Assembly: GCA_041396845.1 (NCBI GenBank)
Contig: JAWKXU010000003.1
Location: 434,001 to 498,000, forward strand
Length of the DNA stretch: 64,000 nt
DNA from: JAWKXU01 sp020446465
GTDB lineage: Bacteria; Pseudomonadota; Alphaproteobacteria; Sphingomonadales; Sphingomonadaceae
Reading direction: 5' to 3'
Shown: positions 7,641 to 14,863 of the stretch, one piece after another
Layout: each line of letters starts with the position of its first letter
Numbering within the stretch: the first letter of the stretch is position 1
Program-made: the position numbers and the translations under genes
The notes under the pieces: model-generated
What the model saw: the letters and a program-made list of their open reading frames with translations, nothing else
The model's database searches: none
Told to the model about the DNA's origin: nothing

Positions 7641-10517
7641 ATGGGTAACGAACTGCACGATTTTCTCCCCGGTCAGGGCCAGGAAAGCCCTCAACAGGGA
7701 CCAAGCTGGCAAAACCCGCGCTGGCCGCTGACGGGCGGCGCGGACGAAGACGATCTGACCCGCGCTCTCGACCCGACTGCCCTTTCGGTTGCCATCCGCG
7801 ATTCCGCCAAAAAGGCAGGCGTCAAGGTTGACGAAAGCGCGCTTGAAACGGCGGCTGCGGATTCCATCCGGGCCATGATGCTGATCCGCACTTATCGTGT
7901 GCGGGGGCATCTCGGTGCAGACCTCGATCCGCTGCGCCTCAGCCACCGGGAACTTCCGGCCGATCTCACCCCCGAATATCATGGCTTTTCCGGCGATGCG
8001 CTGGATCGTCCCGTTTATATCGGCGGCAACCTCGGGCTGGAATGGACCACGGTTCGCGAACTGGTCGAGATTCTGCGCGCCAATTACTGCGGCACTGTCG
8101 GCCTGGAATACATGCACATTTCCGATGTGGAGGAACGTCGTTTCCTGCAGGAACGCATGGAAGGCGCTGACAAATCCATCGACTTCACGCTGATGGGCAA
8201 GAAAGCAATCCTTTCTGCCGTCATTCGCGGCGAACAATACGAAAAGTTTCTCGGCAAGAAATACGTCGGCACCAAACGCTTTGGCCTCGATGGTGGCGAA
8301 TCCATGATTCCGGCACTGGAATCGGTCATCAAATATGGTGGCGCGATGGGCGTGAAGGAGATCATCTACGGCATGGCCCACCGTGGCCGCCTGAACGTGC
8401 TCGCCAATGTGATGGCAAAGCCCTATCGCGTGATCTTCCACGAATTTTCGGGCGGGTCGGCCAATCCGGACGATGTCGGCGGGTCGGGCGATGTGAAGTA
8501 TCACCTTGGCACGTCAACCGACCGTGAGTTCGACGGTATCAAAGTTCACATGAGCCTTGTTCCCAACCCCAGCCACCTTGAAACGGTCGATCCCATCGTG
8601 CTGGGCAAAGTCCGGGCGCAGCAGGCGTTCCATGGCGATCTTGCCGAGCATGAACAGGTTCTGCCCGTGCTGATCCACGGTGATGCGGCCTTTGCCGGTC
8701 AGGGCATCGTGTGGGAATGTTTCGGCTTTTCAGGCGTGCGCGGCTACAACACCGGCGGCTGTATCCACTTCGTCATCAACAATCAGATCGGCTTTACCAC
8801 CAGCCCGCAATTTGCCCGCTCGTCCCCCTATCCGTCGGATGTGGCAAAGGGCGTTCAGGCTCCGATCCTCCACGTCAATGGCGACGATCCCGAAGCTGTG
8901 ACTTTCGCGTGCAAGCTGGCCATCGAATACCGCCAGCAGTTCAAGCGCGACATCGTTATCGACATGTGGTGCTATCGCCGCTTTGGCCACAACGAAGGCG
9001 ATGAGCCGAGCTTTACCCAGCCGCTCATGTATGATCGTATTCGCCAGCACCCGCCGGTCAGCGCAATCTATGCCAAACGCCTGCAGGATGAAGGCGCGAT
9101 CGATGCTGACTTTGTCGATCAGGTCGCAAACGAATTTGTCGCTCTCCTCGATGAAGAGTTCGAAGCGGGCAAAAGCTACAAGCCCAACGCGGTTGACTGG
9201 TTCGCCGGTCGCTGGAGCGGGTTACACAAGCCCGCCGACCCGGAAACCGCGCGCCGCAACGTGCATACCGGCATTGAGGAAAAGCTGTTCGAAAGCCTTG
9301 GCCGGACGCTGACGACTGTTCCCGAAGAGCTGAACATCCACAAAACGCTGAACCGCGTGATCGACGCCAAGCGTAAGATGTTTACAGACGGCGAAGGGTT
9401 CGACTGGGCAACGGGCGAGGCGCTCGCCTTCGGGTCGTTGCTGTCCGAAGGCTACAATGTGCGCCTTTCCGGGCAGGATTCCGGGCGTGGCACGTTCAGC
9501 CAGCGCCATGCGGTCTGGATCGACCAGAAGGATGAGCGCAAGTATATCCCCTTGTGCACCGTGCCGCATGGACATTTCGAAGTCTATGACAGCCCGTTGT
9601 CCGAATATGGCGTGCTGGGCTTTGAATATGGCTACGCTCTGGCAGACCCCAAATCGCTGGTCTGCTGGGAAGCGCAATTTGGTGACTTTGCCAATGGCGC
9701 ACAAATCGTCATCGATCAGTATATTGCCGCAGGCGAAGCCAAGTGGCTGCGCGCCAATGGTCTGGTGCTGCTGCTGCCCCATGGCTTTGAAGGTCAGGGG
9801 CCGGAACACTCCTCCGCAAGGCTGGAACGCTTCCTGCAACTTTGCGCGAACGACAACATTCAGGTTTGCAACATCACCACCCCGGCGAATTACTTCCACG
9901 TTCTGCGCCGCCAGATGCTGCGTCCGTTCCGCAAGCCGCTCATCATCATGACGCCCAAGTCGCTGCTGCGCCACCCGATGGCCAAAAGCGCAACAGACGA
10001 ATTTCTGGGCGAAAGCCACTTCATGCGGATCAAGTCCGACACGACCGAGATCGCAGACAGGAACGTGAAACGCCTCGTTCTGTGTTCGGGTAAGGTCGCC
10101 TATGATCTGATCGAAGCGCGCGATAATGCCGGACTGAAAGATACCTCGATCATCCGCCTGGAACAGCTTTACCCCTTCCCCGGTGAGCCACTGACCGCGC
10201 GCCTGTCGCGCCTCACCAATCTGGAGGAGGTCGTCTGGTGCCAGGAAGAACCGCGCAACAACGGCGCATGGTTCTTCGTTGAAAGCCAGATTGAGCAGGC
10301 CCTTGTGGATGCGAAAGCGCCGGTCAAGCGCCCGCGTTATGCCGGTCGCGCACCCGCAGCTTCCCCGGCCACGGGCTTTGCCGCACGCCACCAGCATGAA
10401 CAGGCGGCGCTCGTCGCGGATGCGCTGGGCCTTTCGGTGCGCGAGGAAATCCGCCGCAAGGATGAAAACGCGCCCCGCCCACGCAAGAAGGCGGCCCGGC
10501 CCGCCAAGACTAACTGA
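7641..10517 (+). CDS. sucA: 2-Oxoglutarate dehydrogenase E1 component
   Basis: Thiamine-diphosphate-dependent E1 of the 2-oxoglutarate dehydrogenase complex, 958 aa, the usual family length. The N-terminal DFLPGQ...NPRWPL segment is typical of alphaproteobacterial SucA. The core includes EYMHISDVEERRFLQ, the substrate-site GMAHRGRLNVLANV, the ThDP motif HGDAAFAGQGIVWE...NNQIGFTT, and the C-terminal transketolase-like half (GQDSGRGTFSQRHAV, HGFEGQGPEHSSARLERFLQL). The tail is basic (PRPRKKAARPAKTN). I chose ATG 7641 because GGAAGG sits 8 nt upstream. ATGs at 7614, 7617 and 7626 are in frame but poorly placed. sucB follows after 20 nt. Confidence 0.96.
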   Translation: MGNELHDFLPGQGQESPQQGPSWQNPRWPLTGGADEDDLTRALDPTALSVAIRDSAKKAGVKVDESALETAAADSIRAMMLIRTYRVRGHLGADLDPLRLSHRELPADLTPEYHGFSGDALDRPVYIGGNLGLEWTTVRELVEILRANYCGTVGLEYMHISDVEERRFLQERMEGADKSIDFTLMGKKAILSAVIRGEQYEKFLGKKYVGTKRFGLDGGESMIPALESVIKYGGAMGVKEIIYGMAHRGRLNVLANVMAKPYRVIFHEFSGGSANPDDVGGSGDVKYHLGTSTDREFDGIKVHMSLVPNPSHLETVDPIVLGKVRAQQAFHGDLAEHEQVLPVLIHGDAAFAGQGIVWECFGFSGVRGYNTGGCIHFVINNQIGFTTSPQFARSSPYPSDVAKGVQAPILHVNGDDPEAVTFACKLAIEYRQQFKRDIVIDMWCYRRFGHNEGDEPSFTQPLMYDRIRQHPPVSAIYAKRLQDEGAIDADFVDQVANEFVALLDEEFEAGKSYKPNAVDWFAGRWSGLHKPADPETARRNVHTGIEEKLFESLGRTLTTVPEELNIHKTLNRVIDAKRKMFTDGEGFDWATGEALAFGSLLSEGYNVRLSGQDSGRGTFSQRHAVWIDQKDERKYIPLCTVPHGHFEVYDSPLSEYGVLGFEYGYALADPKSLVCWEAQFGDFANGAQIVIDQYIAAGEAKWLRANGLVLLLPHGFEGQGPEHSSARLERFLQLCANDNIQVCNITTPANYFHVLRRQMLRPFRKPLIIMTPKSLLRHPMAKSATDEFLGESHFMRIKSDTTEIADRNVKRLVLCSGKVAYDLIEARDNAGLKDTSIIRLEQLYPFPGEPLTARLSRLTNLEEVVWCQEEPRNNGAWFFVESQIEQALVDAKAPVKRPRYAGRAPAASPATGFAARHQHEQAALVADALGLSVREEIRRKDENAPRPRKKAARPAKTN

Positions 10518-10537
10518 TCCCTTAAGGAAGGCACGGC

Positions 10538-11776
10538 ATGTCCAGTGAAGTGAAAGTCCCTACCCTCGGCGAATCGGTGACCGAGGCCACTGTTGGCGAA
10601 TGGCTCAAACAACCAGGTGAAGCCGTCGCAGCGGACGAACCGATTGCCAGCCTGGAAACTGACAAGGTGGCTGTTGAAGTTCCTTCGCCAGTTGCAGGGG
10701 TGATGGGTGAACAGAAAGTCGCCGTGGGCGATACCGTTGAAGTCGGCGCGGTGATCGCTGTGGTCGAGGAGGGCGGCGCCCCATCGGCCAAGCCTGCCAG
10801 CGCAGCAGCTCCGTCACCGGCCCCTGTCGCGAAGGACGCGCCTTCTGCGCCTGCAACGACGAGCGCACAGGCGCACGATGCGGCGACAACGCTTTCGCCG
10901 GCGGTGCGCCGCGTAATTCTGGAACACGGGCTTGATCCCTCAACCATCAAGGGCACGGGCAAGGATGGGCGTCTGACCAAGGAAGACGTGCTCGCCGCCG
11001 CCAAGGCGAAGGACACAGGCGGCGCGCCTGCTGCAACAGCAAGTGTTGGCACGAGTGCCGCTCCGGCCAGTGCAAGCCGCGATGTGGAGCGGGTCAAAAT
11101 GACCCGGCTGCGCCAGACAATCGCCAAACGGTTGAAAAGCGCGCAGGATACAGCCGCGCTGCTGACGACGTTCAACGATGTCGATATGTCCGCCGTGATC
11201 GAGGCGCGCAATACCTACAAGGATCTGTTTGAAAAGAAGCACGGCGTGCGTCTGGGCTTCATGGGCTTTTTCGCCAAGGCGGCCTGCCTTGCGCTGAAAG
11301 ACGTGCCTGCCGTCAATGCCCAGATTGATGGTGACGAGATCGTCTATCACAACTTCGTCGATATATCCGTGGCGGTTAGCGCGCCCGGTGGCCTTGTCGT
11401 CCCGGTCGTGCGCGATTGCGACAAGCTCTCCTTCGCTGGCATCGAAAAGGCCATTGCCGATTATGGCCGCAAGGCCCGCGATGGCGAGTTGACGATGGAC
11501 GACATGAAGGGCGGCACCTTCACCATTTCCAACGGCGGCGTGTTCGGCTCACTGATGTCCACCCCGATCATCAATCCGCCGCAAAGCGCCGTTCTCGGCC
11601 TTCACCGGATTGAGGATCGCCCTGTTGCGATCAACGGGAAAGTGGAAATCCGCCCGATGATGTATATTGCGCTCAGTTACGATCATCGCCTGATCGACGG
11701 TCGCGAGGCGGTAACGGCGCTCAAGATCATCAAGGAAGCGATCGAAGACCCCACCCGCTTGCTGATCGACCTCTAA
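10538..11776 (+). CDS. sucB: Dihydrolipoyllysine succinyltransferase (E2 of 2-oxoglutarate dehydrogenase)
   Basis: Core E2 of the 2-oxoglutarate dehydrogenase complex, 412 aa. It has one lipoyl domain (about residues 1-78) with lipoylated Lys43 in LETDKVAVEVPS. An Ala/Pro-rich linker follows, then an E1/E3-binding domain (about 115-155, LSPAVRRVILEHGLDP...GRLTKEDVL) and a second linker. The CoA-dependent acyltransferase domain (about 185-412) has the catalytic SYDHRLIDGREAV near the C terminus. The single lipoyl domain fits SucB rather than the pyruvate dehydrogenase E2. It sits between sucA and lpd, 13 nt before lpd. Confidence 0.96.
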   Translation: MSSEVKVPTLGESVTEATVGEWLKQPGEAVAADEPIASLETDKVAVEVPSPVAGVMGEQKVAVGDTVEVGAVIAVVEEGGAPSAKPASAAAPSPAPVAKDAPSAPATTSAQAHDAATTLSPAVRRVILEHGLDPSTIKGTGKDGRLTKEDVLAAAKAKDTGGAPAATASVGTSAAPASASRDVERVKMTRLRQTIAKRLKSAQDTAALLTTFNDVDMSAVIEARNTYKDLFEKKHGVRLGFMGFFAKAACLALKDVPAVNAQIDGDEIVYHNFVDISVAVSAPGGLVVPVVRDCDKLSFAGIEKAIADYGRKARDGELTMDDMKGGTFTISNGGVFGSLMSTPIINPPQSAVLGLHRIEDRPVAINGKVEIRPMMYIALSYDHRLIDGREAVTALKIIKEAIEDPTRLLIDL

Positions 11777-11789
11777 TTTCGAGAGTTTC

Positions 11790-13193
11790 ATGGCTGATTA
11801 CGACTACGACCTTCTTGTCATCGGTGCCGGCCCCGGCGGATATGTTGCGGCCATTCGCGCGGCGCAGCTTGGGCTGAAGACGGCTTGCGTCGAAAGCCGT
11901 GAAACGCTGGGCGGCACCTGCCTCAACGTGGGTTGCATTCCGTCCAAGGCACTGCTGCACGGCAGCGAACTGTTCGAGGAAGCCGCGCACGGCACGCTCG
12001 CCAAATTCGGCGTAAAGACCGGCAAAGTCACGATCGACGTAGCCGCCTTGCAGAATGAAAAGGCCACTGCCGTCAAGGAATTGACCGGGGGCATCGAATA
12101 CCTGTTCAAGAAGAACAAGGTCACGTGGCTGAAAGGCCATGCCACATTCACCGACGCGCATACTGTTGAGGTGAACGGCAAGGCCGTGACCGCAAGGGAA
12201 GTGGTGATTGCCACCGGATCGTCCGTCACTCCCCTGCCCGGCGTCGAAGTCGATAACGCCAAAGGCGTCGTCGTTGATTCGACAGGCGCTCTCACGCTCG
12301 ACAAGGTGCCTGGCCACCTGGTCGTAATCGGCGGCGGCGTGATAGGGCTGGAGCTTGGCTCTGTCTGGCGGCGGCTTGGCGCAAAAGTCACCGTAGTCGA
12401 GTTTCTCGACCAGCTCCTCCCCGGCATGGACGGCGAAGTACGCAAGGAAGCAGGCAAGATGTTTGCCAAACAGAGCATGGACCTGAAGCTATCCACCAAA
12501 GTCACGGGCGTTGCTGTCAAAGGCAAAAGAGCCACACTGACGCTGGAGCCGGCTGCTGGTGGCGATCCTGAAACGCTGGAGGCAGATTGCGTGCTGGTGG
12601 CCATTGGCCGCAAGCCAAATACCGATGGCCTTGGTCTCGATGCAATAGGGCTGGAAACGAACAAGCGCGGCCAGATCGAGGTCGGACACGATTTCCGCAC
12701 CAGCGTGGATGGCGTTCGCGCCATCGGCGACGTTGTCCCCGGCCCCATGCTGGCACACAAGGCCGAAGACGAAGGCATCGCCGTGGCTGAATATATCGCC
12801 ACGGGCATTGGCATCGTAAACCACGCCGTGATTCCCAGCGTCGTCTATACCATGCCCGAAATCGCAGGCGTCGGCCTGACCGAAGAAGCAGCAAAGGACG
12901 CGGGCCACACTGTCAAGGTAGGCAAGTTCCCGATGATGGCCAACAGCCGGGCCAAGACCAATCGCGATACAGAAGGCTTTGTCAAAGTGATCGCGGATGC
13001 AAAAAGCGATGAAGTTCTGGGCGCCTGGATCATCTCCAGCTTAGCCGGGACGATGATCGCACAAGTCGCGCAGGCGATGGAGTTCGGCGCCCTGTCAGAA
13101 GACATCGCCTACACTTGCCATGCCCACCCGACCCATTCCGAAGCGGTGAAGGAAGCGGCCATGGCGGTTCAGGGCAAGCCGATCCATATGTAA
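11790..13193 (+). CDS. lpd: Dihydrolipoyl dehydrogenase (E3)
   Basis: FAD-dependent E3 (467 aa) that reoxidises dihydrolipoamide with NAD+. The N-terminal FAD motif is VIGAGPGGYVAAIRAAQLG. The redox-active disulfide is in GGTCLNVGCIPSKALL (C-x4-C), the NAD-binding motif is VIGGGVIGLELGSVW, and the second FAD motif is VRAIGDVVPGPMLAHKAEDEG. The C-terminal catalytic His-Glu pair lies in CHAHPTHSEAVKEA. It is last in the TCA operon and is followed by an inverted-repeat terminator, so this copy probably serves the 2-oxoglutarate dehydrogenase complex. Confidence 0.96.
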   Translation: MADYDYDLLVIGAGPGGYVAAIRAAQLGLKTACVESRETLGGTCLNVGCIPSKALLHGSELFEEAAHGTLAKFGVKTGKVTIDVAALQNEKATAVKELTGGIEYLFKKNKVTWLKGHATFTDAHTVEVNGKAVTAREVVIATGSSVTPLPGVEVDNAKGVVVDSTGALTLDKVPGHLVVIGGGVIGLELGSVWRRLGAKVTVVEFLDQLLPGMDGEVRKEAGKMFAKQSMDLKLSTKVTGVAVKGKRATLTLEPAAGGDPETLEADCVLVAIGRKPNTDGLGLDAIGLETNKRGQIEVGHDFRTSVDGVRAIGDVVPGPMLAHKAEDEGIAVAEYIATGIGIVNHAVIPSVVYTMPEIAGVGLTEEAAKDAGHTVKVGKFPMMANSRAKTNRDTEGFVKVIADAKSDEVLGAWIISSLAGTMIAQVAQAMEFGALSEDIAYTCHAHPTHSEAVKEAAMAVQGKPIHM

Positions 13194-13209
13194 TCTGTTC
13201 GCGCAGGAA

Positions 13210-13243
13210 AAAACGGGCGCGAGCCACAGCCCACGCCCGTTTT
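13210..13243 (+). terminator. Bidirectional Rho-independent terminator after lpd
   Basis: AAAACGGGCG (13210-13219) and CGCCCGTTTT (13234-13243) form a perfect 10-bp stem with a 14-nt loop. It carries T on the 3' side and A on the 5' side, so it can stop both lpd from the left and the convergent exported-protein gene from the right. Confidence 0.85.
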
Positions 13244-13262
13244 CTGACCATGTGCTGCACGA

Positions 13263-13994
13263 TCAGGTGCGCGGCGGATAGCTCTCTTCATGCTGGCGGC
13301 GCGCTGCGGTATAGTAATCGTCATCGCGCTGACTATCTGAGCGCACGCTATCCTGCCGTTCATCACTGCCAGCATTGGCAACGTCCGAATCCAGATCGAC
13401 ATCGCGCACCTGGCCCGCCCCATCGACCGCACAGGTAAAATCGCGCCCATCGCGCAATTCGCCTTCGACCACCCATCCGTCGCCATCGTCGTCGCGCTCG
13501 ACCTTATCGACTTCACCGACTGGCTCGCTGCGTTCAACTTCGCTGACGCAGGCGTTCACCGCGTTATCGAGGCCCGATGCTCCGCGCAGGCGGCTATCGC
13601 CTGAATCCGCACCGCGATAATCATTGGGACGGTCGTGATCCCGATAATCGTCGCTGCGATAATCCCGGTCCGGGTAATCATCGCGATAGTCACGATCCTT
13701 GTTCGATTTGCTGGCGGCACTGGCAATCGCCGCGATCCCGCCCAGGACCAACACACCGGCGATCACGTCGCCAGCGTCAATCCCGCCACGATGGCGGTGC
13801 CTGCCGCCATACCAGCCACGATAGCGTTCCGCCTTGTCATTTGCGGCGTCCCAGCCTTGCGCGACACCTGTCGGCGCAACATCCCTGATACCGTGCTGCA
13901 CCGGCAGTTGCGCCGCCGTTGCTGGGGCAGAGGCCATCGAAAACAGGGCTAACAAAGCGCCACTGACGGCAAGACGGGAAGAAAAATGCGCCAT
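13263..13994 (-). CDS. Exported protein of unknown function, paralogue of the adjacent 14123-14704 gene
   Basis: 243 aa. A signal peptide (about residues 1-28, ending ATAAQ) is followed by a His/Arg/Gly stretch. Next is a hydrophobic Gly/Ala segment, IDAGDVIAGVLVLGGIAAIA, near residues 72-91, then a long low-complexity Asp/Tyr/Arg repeat region (DRDYRDDYPDRDYRSDDY). The C-terminal module has two cysteines (AVNACVSEVER and FTCAVDGAGQVRDVDLD), and the tail is hydrophilic. The same order of elements recurs in the next gene. ATG 13994 follows AAGGAG at 7 nt. It is probably periplasmic or envelope-associated; I cannot assign a function. No enzyme motif is visible. Confidence 0.75.
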   Translation of the reverse strand: MAHFSSRLAVSGALLALFSMASAPATAAQLPVQHGIRDVAPTGVAQGWDAANDKAERYRGWYGGRHRHRGGIDAGDVIAGVLVLGGIAAIASAASKSNKDRDYRDDYPDRDYRSDDYRDHDRPNDYRGADSGDSRLRGASGLDNAVNACVSEVERSEPVGEVDKVERDDDGDGWVVEGELRDGRDFTCAVDGAGQVRDVDLDSDVANAGSDERQDSVRSDSQRDDDYYTAARRQHEESYPPRT

Positions 13995-14122
13995 TTGCGT
14001 GCTCCTTGGCACCGGCAGGCCAGATCGGGAAATCGACAGGCCGTGCTCCACAAAAGATAGGCGGCCCAGGCTTTCACATACCTGAACCGCCCTTGGTTCA
14101 CATCATTGGATGACTGAGTCCA

Positions 14123-14704
14123 TCAGAGGCCACGAATGTTCTTGAAATCGACATCCACTACCCGGCCATAGCGCACCTTGCAGGTAAACTTGCCCGAGTC
14201 ATAGCCGCGATAGTTGTCGTTCCAACCGCGATAATCGTTGTCCCAGCCGTTTCCGTAACGACGATCACCAGAACGCCACTTGCGCCCCATATTGTTGACT
14301 GCCACGCGGCCAGAAATGTCATAGCCACCGTTCTTGCTCTTCACCTTGCGCACATCGGTCACTTTGGCGCGGCCATAGCTGTTGCGGCTGGCGACCCGCT
14401 CCGTTGTATTGACGCACATGCTCACCGCCTGGCGCGGATTGCCACGGCGGTCATAACTGTCGCCATAGCCGTAGCGATCATAACGATCCCCGTAGCCGTA
14501 ACGGTCGCCATAGCGATAATCGTCACGGTCATTATCTGATGCGGCAGCGGCCACGGCGGCGATCCCGCCGATAATCAGTGCGCCGGCAATAATTTCGCCT
14601 GCACCGATTCCGTCATTGTCACGCGCCTGTGCGGGGGCTGCGGAAGTCATCGCCATCGCACCTGCGGCAATGGTTCCGACGAGGGCTTTGGTCAAGGTCT
14701 TCAT
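14123..14704 (-). CDS. Exported protein of unknown function, tandem paralogue of the 13263-13994 gene
   Basis: 193 aa. The signal peptide (MKTLTKALVGTIAAGAMAMTS...AQA) is followed almost at once by the Gly/Ala hydrophobic segment GIGAGEIIAGALIIGGIAAVA. A Tyr/Gly/Asp/Arg repeat region (DRYGYGDRYDRYGYGDSYDR) comes next. The C-terminal module has two cysteines (AVSMCVNTTERVAS and FTCKVRYGRVVDVDFKN), matching its neighbour. ATG 14704 is preceded by AAGGA; an in-frame ATG at 14734 would spoil the signal peptide. The two genes share strand and are 128 nt apart, and this one is first. A 9-bp inverted repeat lies about 100 nt upstream. Confidence 0.78.
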   Translation of the reverse strand: MKTLTKALVGTIAAGAMAMTSAAPAQARDNDGIGAGEIIAGALIIGGIAAVAAAASDNDRDDYRYGDRYGYGDRYDRYGYGDSYDRRGNPRQAVSMCVNTTERVASRNSYGRAKVTDVRKVKSKNGGYDISGRVAVNNMGRKWRSGDRRYGNGWDNDYRGWNDNYRGYDSGKFTCKVRYGRVVDVDFKNIRGL

Positions 14705-14801
14705 CGCTTTCGTCCTTCTACTACGGGGCAACATTTGCCCGTGATGTAGATGGTTCTAGCGATTCGGCTGTGAGGTGACGCTGAATCCCCTCGACAGGCA
14801 A

Positions 14802-14831
14802 TGTTCATATTAATTGACACTTATATGAACA
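14802..14831. promoter_or_regulatory. AT-rich inverted repeat, candidate operator upstream of the exported-protein pair
   Basis: TGTTCATAT (14802-14810) and ATATGAACA (14823-14831) are perfect 9-nt inverted arms separated by 12 nt (TAATTGACACTT). The block is AT-rich against a GC-rich background. It lies about 100 nt upstream of the 14704 start and just past the 3' end of the prolyl oligopeptidase gene. The two-turn spacing fits a dimeric DNA-binding protein site. On the minus strand TATAAG and TTAATATG offer -10-like sequences inside it. Confidence 0.5.
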
Positions 14832-14863
14832 GTCAGACAGGAAGGCACATCGCCAAATCAGCC

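Noticed and set aside
6990..8504. Minus-strand 504-codon open frame opposite sucD and sucA
   Set aside because: Antisense shadow produced by codon bias; it spans two unmistakable genes.
9222..10397. Minus-strand 391-codon open frame opposite sucA
   Set aside because: Antisense shadow of the conserved sucA 3' half.
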